Of a stretch of 34,930 bases of DNA, positions 7,646 to 14,821 are shown piece after piece. The stretch is taken from contig JAFMCP010000011.1 of NCBI GenBank assembly GCA_017857705.1, forward strand, positions 1-34,930, written 5' to 3'. Position 1 is the first letter of the stretch. Every line of letters starts with the position of its first letter. Origin of the DNA: Candidatus Nanopelagicales bacterium. Its GTDB lineage: Bacteria > Actinomycetota > Actinomycetes > S36-B12. A program made the translations under genes and the position numbers. Below the pieces are notes generated by a model, which did not search any database, had not been told where the DNA came from, and saw nothing but the letters and a program-made list of their open reading frames with translations.

Positions 7646-8923
7646 TCATTGACCCGGGATAACGCGGGGCAGTACGGCTTTGCTCAGGTCGCTACCGTTA
7701 ACCGCCTCGGCACCTTCGTGCATCAAGCGATTAATAGTGCGGTGTACATACTGCACACCCGGCTCATTCCTACCAAAGATCTGGGTTTTGCCACCGGTGA
7801 CCGCAACACCTTTTTGAACACCGAAGCCGGTGATGTAATCCTCGTCGTAGGTGACGTCGTAAAACCAGTCTCGCATAACTTCGAGTTCATGTAGCTCGCG
7901 CTCGTCATTTGTGATCGGGGTGCGAACCAAAATACGTTGTTCGGTCAGTGACTCATTCACTTTGGTTGTTGGCAAAGGGAAGGCAATTGCCATGCGTTGA
8001 CGCCAACCACCAGCGATTGAAAGGCCAGGGAACAGCCAGTTGATGGTTCCGACATTTGCCGTCGGATCCCATGTATCTTCGGGGTCATCAAGGTGGTTCT
8101 CAATTTCGCGCAATGCAAAAGCTACGCGCTCGTGCGCACCGTGACCATCAAAAGTTGCTGTATTACTGAGGTTTGTTTTGAACACGGTGTCTTTATGCAG
8201 GGAAGCAAAGTGATACCCCTCGAGATAACCCTCTATCGCGACTTTCCAGTTGGGCCCGGGCATCATGCGAGTGGAAAACAAATGGCATTCAGCAAGTTTG
8301 AGGCTCTCCAAAATAGGAGCGAAGCTTCCAAGCCAAGAGTCAATATCTATTTCAAGGTCCGGGGTAAGACAAACAAAGATGACACCGTGCTTTTCAACAC
8401 AGGGAAGCTTGATCATGTTGCGCTCGGACTTGTCGAACTCACCGAAAGTGCTTTCGCCATAAAGACCTTTGAGTTGGCCATCCATGCCGTAGCTCCAAGC
8501 GTGGTACGGACAGGTGAGTGCTCGCGAGGTACCCAGTCCAGCAGCGCAAATCAGTGCGCCACGGTGACGGCACACATTGAGCATGGCGTGCACTTCACCC
8601 TGTGAGTCACGCGTGATCACCACGGGAACACCGACAACCTCGATAGCCTTGTGATTATTCTTTTCGGGCAATTCACACGTGAGGGCCAAAGGAAGTGGAA
8701 TCCGCTTGAAGATCAACTCGAGCTCACTGGCGAAAAGTTCCTCATCGAGGTAATTCTCAACCGGCTCTTGGAAAGTGGCTTCGGCTTGGTCGGTTGTCTT
8801 GTTTTTCGTGTGGGAAATGAGTCGAGCCATCAAAGCCAAGGCATCTTCGCGCGCCGCTCCATTGAGGATCTTGCTGGGCAGATAAGCGGGGGTTGCCGCT
8901 TCGGTCTCAATGATCTGGGTCAT
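7646..8923 (-). CDS. Rieske non-haem iron oxygenase, alpha subunit 2
   Basis: The protein has 425 residues from the ATG at 8923, preceded by AAAGGAG. The Rieske cluster ligands are Cys118, His120, Cys138 and His141. The mononuclear iron motif is EGYLEGYHFASLH with His238 and His243; Glu235 sits in the bridging position normally held by Asp. There is no beta subunit nearby and no reductase domain, so electrons probably come from the reductase at 5621-6577. The N-terminal 80 residues are longer than in oxygenase 1, and the two share little beyond the motifs, so different substrates are likely. A TTGTCTAGACAA operator stands 40 bases upstream of the start, the same sequence as ahead of oxygenase 1. 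Confidence 0.92.
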   Translation of the reverse strand: MTQIIETEAATPAYLPSKILNGAAREDALALMARLISHTKNKTTDQAEATFQEPVENYLDEELFASELELIFKRIPLPLALTCELPEKNNHKAIEVVGVPVVITRDSQGEVHAMLNVCRHRGALICAAGLGTSRALTCPYHAWSYGMDGQLKGLYGESTFGEFDKSERNMIKLPCVEKHGVIFVCLTPDLEIDIDSWLGSFAPILESLKLAECHLFSTRMMPGPNWKVAIEGYLEGYHFASLHKDTVFKTNLSNTATFDGHGAHERVAFALREIENHLDDPEDTWDPTANVGTINWLFPGLSIAGGWRQRMAIAFPLPTTKVNESLTEQRILVRTPITNDERELHELEVMRDWFYDVTYDEDYITGFGVQKGVAVTGGKTQIFGRNEPGVQYVHRTINRLMHEGAEAVNGSDLSKAVLPRVIPGQ

Positions 8924-8962
8924 AGCTGGCTCCTTTTAAGTGACTTCAGTGAGTGTACCAAC

Positions 8963-8974
8963 TTGTCTAGACAA
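8963..8974. promoter_or_regulatory. TTGTCTAGACAA palindrome, second copy of putative GntR/HutC operator
   Basis: The perfect 12-bp palindrome is identical to that at 5566-5577 and lies 40 bases ahead of the Rieske 2 start, just 3 bases before the end of the histidine phosphatase gene at 8978. On the minus strand a TTGAAT box 17 bases before TAGACA would place the operator over the -10 region. A bound repressor there would block transcription. Confidence 0.65.
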
Positions 8975-8977
8975 ATA

Positions 8978-9571
8978 CTAGGCCAGATTCAAGTGCGATG
9001 TTTCATTGATACTCATTAAAACAAAACGACCATCGGGCCACACTTGAACCCGAGAAATTGAGGTGTAACCCGGATTGAAAAAGAAACGGCGCGGGCTTTC
9101 AAGTATTCCGGCCAAGAAACTGTTCGAGGCGCCACCGTGACTCACGGCCACAATGCGTTCACCTTGATGGGCCAGACCTATGTTGCGGACAACGGCGAAC
9201 ATATTCGCCCGCAGTTCTTCATGGTTGTGCTCGGGCATAAAACCTTCCTCGAATCGTCCTTCACGAAATGAGCGGACGCGGTCAGGGTCTGGCAAGTTCT
9301 CTATTCCCTGATAGTGAGTTGCATTGGACTTCCATTCTTGGAGTCGTTCATCAATAACGACATTGTGGCCGAGCCTTCGCGCAAGGGGTACCGCTGTTTC
9401 AACGGCTCGCTTCAGCTGACTTGAATAGATCGCAGAAATTCCCTTACTTGCCAGGTAGTCGCCAACAAGCTTCGCCTGCCCATGACCCACTTCACCGAGT
9501 CCTGGATCCTTTGTCCCATCTGGCTCGGGCAATGCGTGCCGTACCAGAAATACTTCACACGATTCACTCAT
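8978..9571 (-). CDS. Histidine phosphatase family protein
   Basis: The 197-residue protein has the catalytic start LVRHALPEPDG (Arg11, His12), an SSQLKRAVETA segment with the second arginine (Arg55) and VSHGGA with the second histidine (His145), the full phosphoglycerate-mutase-like active site. The usual RHG is RHA here. Such enzymes act on phosphate esters; the substrate cannot be read. It lies 15 bases downstream of the aldehyde dehydrogenase and 54 bases ahead of Rieske oxygenase 2, so it is in the same run of minus-strand genes. Together with the tyrosine phosphatase-like gene at 11125, it puts two phosphatases next to the aldehyde dehydrogenase, which is unusual for an aromatic catabolic operon. 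Confidence 0.85.
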   Translation of the reverse strand: MSESCEVFLVRHALPEPDGTKDPGLGEVGHGQAKLVGDYLASKGISAIYSSQLKRAVETAVPLARRLGHNVVIDERLQEWKSNATHYQGIENLPDPDRVRSFREGRFEEGFMPEHNHEELRANMFAVVRNIGLAHQGERIVAVSHGGASNSFLAGILESPRRFFFNPGYTSISRVQVWPDGRFVLMSINETSHLNLA

Positions 9572-9586
9572 TTATGGGCTCACTCA

Positions 9587-11068
9587 CTAAACAGTTGAGC
9601 CGAAGTCATCCGATGAAGGGAAGTCGTCGGAGGAAGGGAAGTCGTCGGAGGAAGGGAATTGCAGGCTGAGCAATTCGAAGTATTCCACTAATCCATGGTG
9701 ACCGAGCTCGCGACCAATGCCGGAAGTTTTAAATCCACCGAAAGGCGCCTTGGCATTGAATCGACCACCGTTGACGGAAACCTGACCTGTGCGCAGGCGT
9801 TTAGCAACACTCACCGCGGTGGGAATATCCGCAGCGAAGACCGCGCCGGAGAGGCCGAATTCACTATCATTGGCGAATTCGATTCCTTGCTCCAAACCGT
9901 CGTAGCCGACAATTGCAAGGACCGGTCCAAAGATTTCCTCTTGAACGATACGCGCTTTCGGGCTGAGGCGACTGAAAACTGTTGGCTTAATGAAGTAACC
10001 GTGCTCAAGGCCATCGGGGCGACCAGGGCCACCAGCAATCAATGTTCCCTCCGTCATTCCGATTTCAATGTAGTCCGAAACGACCTTATGTTGGGCTGCG
10101 GATGCAACAGGGCCCAGATCAACTTCAGGATCTAGCGGGTTACCAACAGTCATTGCGTTCACCAGGGCGGCTACGCGCTCTTCAACTTCATCGATAATTT
10201 CATTGGGAACAATCAGGCGAGTGGTAGCCGAACATGTTTGCCCATTATTGACAAAGCAACCGCGAACCGCGTTCGCGATCGCGGCGTCAAGATCGGCGCC
10301 TTCAACAATGAGGAAGGCTGATTTGCCACCAAGTTCGAGTGCAACCTTTTTAACCGTCGGGGCAGCAGCTTCCGAAACGCGAACACCTGCGCCAGTGGAA
10401 CCGGTGATGCTCACCATGTCGACCTCAGGGTGAGAAGAAAGCATTTCTCCGATTAGTCCTCCAGGACCCGAAACGAGGTTAAACACACCCGCGGGCAGAC
10501 CGAGGCCATCAATGATTTCCGCAAGGATGAAGTTGGAAAGTGGTGCTACCGAACTTGGTTTAACGACAACGGTGCAACCTGCTGCAAGTGCGGGGCCGAC
10601 CTTGGCAGCAAGTTGGTACAAGGGATAGTTCCACGGAGTAATTGCACCAACAACGCCGACCGGAACCCGAATGACGATTGAGTTGCCAATGCGTTCCTCA
10701 GCCGGTAATTCCCGCGCTGCCTCCGCAATAGTTTCAAATACGGATGCGGCAAGCCCAACCTGCACACGAACTGAGATAGCCAGGATTGTTCCCACCTCCT
10801 GCGACATGATTCGGGCCAATTCGTCTTCTCGCTCGCGCAGTCCGGCCGCGATTGCCGAGACAACATCGGCGCGCTCAGCGATCGGAACTTGGGACCAACC
10901 CTCAAATGCTTTCCGGGCTGCCGCAATCGCGCGCTCAGCATCAGCTGCATCACCCGAAGGAACCGAGCCGATAACTTCACCGGTAGCAGCCTCGATGACC
11001 GTGATGGAGTCGCCACCTGAAGGGGCCACCCACTCTCCGTCGATGTACAGCGTGTTGCGCTCGATCAC
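9587..11068 (-). CDS. NAD(P)-dependent aldehyde dehydrogenase with C-terminal tandem repeat tail
   Basis: The protein has 493 residues from a GTG at 11068 that has GGAGGAA just ahead. It shows the ALDH superfamily landmarks PWNYP (Asn147), VVKPS (Lys170), ELGGK (Glu245, general base), GQTC (Cys279, nucleophile) and EEIFGPV. It oxidises an aldehyde to the acid in the cytoplasm. The core ends around FELLSLQ; after that the protein carries three copies of FPSSDD and then FGSTV, encoded by 18-bp tandem repeats at 9602-9655. That acidic tail is not part of the normal fold. The gene lies between a tyrosine phosphatase-like gene and a histidine phosphatase gene in the same direction. The aldehyde substrate is unknown. 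Confidence 0.93.
   Translation of the reverse strand: MIERNTLYIDGEWVAPSGGDSITVIEAATGEVIGSVPSGDAADAERAIAAARKAFEGWSQVPIAERADVVSAIAAGLREREDELARIMSQEVGTILAISVRVQVGLAASVFETIAEAARELPAEERIGNSIVIRVPVGVVGAITPWNYPLYQLAAKVGPALAAGCTVVVKPSSVAPLSNFILAEIIDGLGLPAGVFNLVSGPGGLIGEMLSSHPEVDMVSITGSTGAGVRVSEAAAPTVKKVALELGGKSAFLIVEGADLDAAIANAVRGCFVNNGQTCSATTRLIVPNEIIDEVEERVAALVNAMTVGNPLDPEVDLGPVASAAQHKVVSDYIEIGMTEGTLIAGGPGRPDGLEHGYFIKPTVFSRLSPKARIVQEEIFGPVLAIVGYDGLEQGIEFANDSEFGLSGAVFAADIPTAVSVAKRLRTGQVSVNGGRFNAKAPFGGFKTSGIGRELGHHGLVEYFELLSLQFPSSDDFPSSDDFPSSDDFGSTV
9602..9655 (+). repeat. Three 18-bp tandem repeats inside the aldehyde dehydrogenase 3' end
   Basis: The units are 9602-9619 (three bases different), 9620-9637 and 9638-9655 (identical), each reading GAAGTCGTCGGAGGAAGG on the plus strand. 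Being multiples of three, they keep the frame and add FPSSDD to the protein. Two identical adjacent copies suggest recent expansion, and the number may vary between strains. Confidence 0.9.
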
Positions 11069-11124
11069 AGTTCCTCCATTGGCTCGGTTTGCGTTGGTTT
11101 ATCGGGTGGGCTTTTGTGGGTAGG

Positions 11125-11865
11125 TTAATGCAGTAATTGAGAGCGTAAAGAGTCGATGCTCTCATTGGGAACGTCAAGGGTGAGAACCCACTCATGAAGT
11201 CCTCCATGCTCGAGGTATGTGCGCGCGAGAAAGAGTTCCATAGCTCCGCGAGGTGCACGGAGTAGATCATCTTTCTGGTTCATCATGGGGTGATTTTCAA
11301 AATCCTCACGGGTCCTTAGCCAGCGGACAAGGGCAACTACTTCATCACCACTCAAAGCGAAATCATCGGCAATATCTTCGTCACTTACTCCAAGCAATGA
11401 AAGCAAGACTGCAGCGACAAAACCCGTACGATCTTTGCCCGCCATGCAGAAAAAGACTGCGGGGAAGGCCTCTCCCTGCGCGAGGAGTTCGACAATGTCA
11501 CGCATGGTGGTTGCACCTAGGTCAAGCATGACGTTGTAGACATCGGCTAGGTGTTCATTCGGATCGGCGCTAATTTCTCCCCGCGCTCGATACCACTGTT
11601 GGGGAAGTATCGGTGCGTGAATGGGGCTATCGATAAAAGCCGGAAGTGGGAAGGCATCAAGCTCACTTCCATAGCGCAAATCAAAAACCGTGGTGGCCCC
11701 AAATTCACTCCACGCCTGCTCGTCGGTGAGCCGGTGCAAACTCGAAGCACGAAAAAGCATTCCTTTACGCAACATTCGACCGTCCTGCGTCACCATGCCG
11801 CCCAAATCGCGAACGTTGTAAACGCCGCCCAGTTCCACACTTCGATCAATTGTTTTGTCGATCAT
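11125..11865 (-). CDS. Tyrosine-protein phosphatase-like protein (Y_phosphatase3 family)
   Basis: The 246-residue protein starts with VYNVRDLGG (residues 15-23), the usual N-terminal motif of this family, followed by LFRASSL and a P-loop CMAGKDRTG (Cys140 to Arg146). The Cys-x5-Arg active site is intact, but the residue before the cysteine is Phe139 where most relatives have His. Family members hydrolyse phosphotyrosine, phosphoinositides or other phosphate esters. The start overlaps the stop of the NTF2-like gene in an ATGA junction, indicating translational coupling, and the aldehyde dehydrogenase follows 56 bases later. Its presence in a catabolic run could point to a phosphorylated intermediate or to a regulatory role; neither is shown. 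Confidence 0.85.
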   Translation of the reverse strand: MIDKTIDRSVELGGVYNVRDLGGMVTQDGRMLRKGMLFRASSLHRLTDEQAWSEFGATTVFDLRYGSELDAFPLPAFIDSPIHAPILPQQWYRARGEISADPNEHLADVYNVMLDLGATTMRDIVELLAQGEAFPAVFFCMAGKDRTGFVAAVLLSLLGVSDEDIADDFALSGDEVVALVRWLRTREDFENHPMMNQKDDLLRAPRGAMELFLARTYLEHGGLHEWVLTLDVPNESIDSLRSQLLH

Positions 11866-12398
11866 CCGGGGTACCCGGGGTATGCGCGCTCGAAATCAGG
11901 TAGCTCGGCCTCGCCTGTGGGACGCCCGGGCCAACGCTTGCGTTCTCGATCCCCCAGAGCTCCCCCTGCCAGCTCTGACAATGGCATCGAATACAAACTC
12001 AAAACATGACGCTTAGCAAATCGCCACACGCCCCCTTCGCGCCGGTAGTCATCCTGGTAGCGAATTGATGTGCACAAAGTTAAATCTGTCGCTCCCAACT
12101 CCGCATAGGCGATAACGGTGCCGGTTGCGTGATTCTCGTCAATGAGATCAACCGCGATTCCGTGCGGGTCATGCCACGTTGCGGTAAAGGGCGCGTGCTT
12201 CACTTTGAAATTTTCAATAATGGCTGCCCGCCCGCTCGTAGTGCTGTTCGCGGAACCGAATACTGAATCGAGCGTGAACAGCTCACCAAGAGCATCCCAC
12301 TGAGCGTCGTCGAGCAATGTTGCATAGGAAACAACCAGGTCATTGATGGCGAAGCGATCTTCCAACCGTGCGATTCGCTGCTCTAGTGTGTGCATCAC
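11862..12398 (-). CDS. NTF2-like (SnoaL_4-type) protein
   Basis: A 178-residue protein with the SnoaL_4 arrangement: RIARLEDRFAINDLVVSY helix, ALLDDAQWDALGELFTLDSVF, and a C-terminal IRYQDDYRREGGVWRFAKRH. The start is a GTG at 12398; an ATG follows directly at 12395. A TACGCT box ends six bases before the GTG and there is no Shine-Dalgarno sequence, so a leaderless mRNA starting at the GTG is plausible. It is the first gene of the long minus-strand run and overlaps the phosphatase gene by four bases. It diverges from the GntR regulator at 12501, a classic arrangement for a regulator and its target. The reaction is unknown. Confidence 0.76.
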   Translation of the reverse strand: MMHTLEQRIARLEDRFAINDLVVSYATLLDDAQWDALGELFTLDSVFGSANSTTSGRAAIIENFKVKHAPFTATWHDPHGIAVDLIDENHATGTVIAYAELGATDLTLCTSIRYQDDYRREGGVWRFAKRHVLSLYSMPLSELAGGALGDRERKRWPGRPTGEAELPDFERAYPGYPG

Positions 12399-12404
12399 TT
12401 ACTG

Positions 12405-12410
12405 AGCGTA
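12405..12410 (-). promoter_or_regulatory. Candidate leaderless-type -10 box (TACGCT, minus strand)
   Basis: Reading on the minus strand, TACGCT is followed by six bases and then the GTG at 12398, matching the TANNNT spacing of leaderless genes. No clear -35 box is visible. It faces away from the equivalent box for the GntR gene at 12489-12494. Confidence 0.4.
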
Positions 12411-12483
12411 CTGTAAACAACGTGCGGGAAATAAAGGCCGCCACTGACTCGAAGTGTCCCTGGGCACCCAACGCGAAATTCAC

Positions 12484-12498
12484 CCAGATAGCGTCTGG
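12484..12498. promoter_or_regulatory. Inverted repeat CCAGA-TAGCG-TCTGG over the GntR gene -10 box
   Basis: The repeat directly precedes the ATG at 12501 and contains TAGCGT (12489-12494), a TANNNT box exactly six bases before the ATG. No Shine-Dalgarno sequence is present, so the regulator mRNA may be leaderless. A protein bound to the repeat would cover the promoter, which would suit autoregulation. The repeat does not match GTCTAGAC, so binding by the same regulator is uncertain. Confidence 0.45.
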
Positions 12499-12500
12499 CC

Positions 12501-13229
12501 ATGGGTGAAGTTCCGCTTTATGAACAGGTGCGGCAGGCAATTGCGCAAAGACTCACCGATGGCACATTGGCACCAGGGGACAAACTTCCCAGTGAGTCCC
12601 GCCTAGCCGAAGAATTTGGTGTCAACCGACTCACCGTCCGTCGAGCGATCGAGGAACTTGCTAGAGCGGGTGCGGTGGAGTCACGGCAGGGCTCCGGCAC
12701 CTACGTCAGCGCACGCATTATTCGACTTCCGCTATCCCAGCGGCTATCAACCGACTCACTTGTATCCACGCTTACCAGCCAAATCGCCGAGCAGGGCCTC
12801 ACCTATGAGGACACACTTTTGGGGGCCGTTAAGTTGAAGAGTTCGAACCTCAACGCAACCCTTGAACTCCCTGAAGGGCCACTATGGCGGGTGGACAACG
12901 CACTGGTCGTCAATGACGCCACCTGGATGTGGTCGAGTTCGTGGTTCCCGGCTGAGTTGCTCAAAGATCCAGCGGGCAATTGGAACCAAGTTACGGGCCT
13001 TTACGGCCAACTCAATGCGGTCATGGGTGAACCTCGCCCGGTGTGGCGGGCAATTTCTGCAGACGCTGCCACCCTGTACGACGCGGAAATTCTCGGTATC
13101 CGAGCCAGTTCACCTGTTCTTGTGCGCGACGGTCTCACCGCTGGTGAAAACGGTGCCCCGATGCTTCGCGTTTCGCGCCGAGCACGCATGGATCGAGTTA
13201 GTTACCTGCTTCGTTACGACCAGGATTGA
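12501..13229 (+). CDS. GntR family transcriptional regulator, HutC type (wHTH plus UTRA domain)
   Basis: The 242-residue protein begins with a GntR winged helix, residues 4-70: PLYEQVRQAIAQRL, GDKLPSESRLAEEFGVNR, LTVRRAIEELARAGAV and QGSGTYVS. The rest, about residues 85-240, matches a UTRA ligand-binding domain, with a characteristic LWRVDNALVVND strand and a SPVLVRDGLTA segment, so it belongs to the HutC subfamily. Such proteins are usually repressors released by a pathway metabolite. The family is reported to bind GTNTANAC; palindromes with GTCTAGAC lie ahead of two Rieske genes and the flavin oxidoreductase in this window. It is divergent from the NTF2-like gene and convergent with Rieske 3. 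It probably controls the cluster. Confidence 0.92.
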   Translation: MGEVPLYEQVRQAIAQRLTDGTLAPGDKLPSESRLAEEFGVNRLTVRRAIEELARAGAVESRQGSGTYVSARIIRLPLSQRLSTDSLVSTLTSQIAEQGLTYEDTLLGAVKLKSSNLNATLELPEGPLWRVDNALVVNDATWMWSSSWFPAELLKDPAGNWNQVTGLYGQLNAVMGEPRPVWRAISADAATLYDAEILGIRASSPVLVRDGLTAGENGAPMLRVSRRARMDRVSYLLRYDQD

Positions 13230-13247
13230 GGACCAGGACTAAACGAA

Positions 13248-14672
13248 CTAGCGGGCCATCCACTCATCTAAAATCTGGTGATAGTGCCGGATCCGATTCT
13301 CTTGGTAACGCGTAAGCCGGACACCGGGGCCACGCATCGACTTCAAACCTTCTTGGATGAAAGGCATGTTGGCCATATCTTGGTCGAAGACAGGTCCGAG
13401 CAATCCGATCTCGGTGATGTCGGAGAAGGTCTCACCCGGCTGCAGCCAACGTGGCTCAGCAGGTTTGGGGTGCGAACCGTCGGCGGGCTGTTGCGCGAGG
13501 AGAAATACCTCAGCAAGGCACTTGTCCGGGTCGTTGCCGTGCGGGCGGAAACGGTACACGGCATTGGTCCGCGGGCCGGCAAAAACGTAGAAGTTGGGGA
13601 ACACGAAATACTGGATTCCGTCAAGGAGTTCCGAATCGGTCCAATGATCTTGTTCGCTGCCGAACTGCTCCGCAAGGGCTGTGCGCATGGCGGCAGCCAA
13701 TTCGCGACGAGCCGTTGAGTCCAAAGGAACACGCGGTGTGCCTTCGTCCCCGACAGCCAGGTCTCGACCTTTGCCCTGGGTGTAAAAGGCACGCGTCTCG
13801 TAGTAGGAGTCGAGTACTTCCTGTTCACTGATGTGATTCGCAATCGTTGGACTAGGAACCCCCTGCGGCACAATTTGCCGACTCCAGTTTTCGCCCTTGA
13901 TTACGTCGTACTGGGTGTTTTCGTCGCCAAGCCACTCCATCATTTGCGGATGCGTGGCAAGGGAGTGGAAGCCTTCAATGAAGGCTTCACCTGCAACCTT
14001 CCAGTTGCAATCAATGACGCCACCGAAATGCGAATACACGACCCGGTCGTCGTAATTCCAGCGTCCCCAATCGTTGAGCATTGAGCCAAGGAAGTCCTCA
14101 AGTGGTTCGGCTTCTGGGTCTTGGTTGATGAAAACGAAGCCATTCCACACTGCAACCTTGGCTTCGGGCAACGGAAGGTTTGTCGGATCAACTTCGGGGA
14201 AATCCCATGCGCACGGGAGATTTTTGAGGGTGCCGTCGATATTCCAGCTAAATCCATGGAAAGGGCAGCGCAGTTCACTCACGCGGCCACCCTCTTGGCG
14301 AAGTGCCCTGCCACGGTGCAGACACACGTTGTAGAGCGCCTTGATGCTGCCATCGGGTTGCCGCATAATAATGAGTTTGTCGTCAACGATGTCGTAGGTG
14401 ATGTGATCGCCAGCGTTGGGGATGTGATCCTCGCGGCACACAAACTGCCAGACTTTGCGCCACACTTTGTCCACTTCACGATCATGGAATTCGCGCGAAA
14501 TGTACCGGTCTATGTCCATCGGGGCAGTGCCGAGATCCTCGTTAATGTCATACCGGAGTGCCGCTGGAACCGGACGTGAGTCTTCATCCAAATACGACTG
14601 AACGCTGGTCCCTGCGGATCGTGGACTTGGCGGCTCAGTTGATTCACGCTGGGGAGATGCGAGTTCGGTCAT
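13248..14672 (-). CDS. Rieske non-haem iron oxygenase, alpha subunit 3
   Basis: The 474-residue protein starts at the ATG at 14672, with AGGAG ten bases upstream and a good promoter further out; the frame extends upstream without a better start. The Rieske ligands are Cys117, His119, Cys136 and His139. The mononuclear iron motif FIEGFHSLATH has His236 and His241, with Glu233 in the bridging position. It is the longest of the three oxygenases, with a 40-residue flexible N-terminus and a C-terminal domain carrying insertions. It has no reductase or beta subunit beside it and converges on the GntR gene with an 18-base gap. No TTGTCTAGACAA site was seen upstream, so it may be regulated differently from the other two. 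Confidence 0.92.
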   Translation of the reverse strand: MTELASPQRESTEPPSPRSAGTSVQSYLDEDSRPVPAALRYDINEDLGTAPMDIDRYISREFHDREVDKVWRKVWQFVCREDHIPNAGDHITYDIVDDKLIIMRQPDGSIKALYNVCLHRGRALRQEGGRVSELRCPFHGFSWNIDGTLKNLPCAWDFPEVDPTNLPLPEAKVAVWNGFVFINQDPEAEPLEDFLGSMLNDWGRWNYDDRVVYSHFGGVIDCNWKVAGEAFIEGFHSLATHPQMMEWLGDENTQYDVIKGENWSRQIVPQGVPSPTIANHISEQEVLDSYYETRAFYTQGKGRDLAVGDEGTPRVPLDSTARRELAAAMRTALAEQFGSEQDHWTDSELLDGIQYFVFPNFYVFAGPRTNAVYRFRPHGNDPDKCLAEVFLLAQQPADGSHPKPAEPRWLQPGETFSDITEIGLLGPVFDQDMANMPFIQEGLKSMRGPGVRLTRYQENRIRHYHQILDEWMAR

Positions 14673-14703
14673 AGCTGATGTACTCCTCTTGACGGGTATC
14701 AGA

Positions 14704-14732
14704 ATTATGTCCCTGATTTTATAGGACGTCAA
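14704..14732 (-). promoter_or_regulatory. Sigma-70-type promoter of Rieske oxygenase 3
   Basis: On the minus strand TTGACG (14727-14732) and CATAAT (14704-14709) are separated by exactly 17 bases, a close match to the -35/-10 consensus. The start codon lies about 31 bases downstream of the -10 box, leaving room for the AGGAG ribosome binding site. An ACGTC half palindrome overlaps the -35 box. Confidence 0.7.
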
Positions 14733-14770
14733 ATAAAGATGCTTGGCGAATAGAGATTTACCAACAGAGA

Positions 14771-14797
14771 AAGGCCCGGCCGAATCGGCCGGGCCTT
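14771..14797 (-). terminator. GC-rich hairpin terminator after solute-binding protein 1
   Basis: AAGGCCCGGCCG (14771-14782) pairs perfectly with CGGCCGGGCCTT (14786-14797) around a 3-base loop, giving a 12-bp very GC-rich stem. It lies 24 bases after the stop of the gene at 14822. The T-tract after it on the minus strand is poor (TTTCTCTGTTGG), but stem strength makes it a likely terminator. It insulates the binding protein from Rieske 3. Confidence 0.75.
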
Positions 14798-14821
14798 CTC
14801 CGTGAGACTAGAGCTTGAGAC

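Noticed and set aside
13215-13240. Direct repeat GACCAGGA at the end of the GntR gene
   Set aside because: An 8-base repeat in the short gap to the convergent Rieske 3 gene, too short to interpret; possibly a small duplication at the stop codon.
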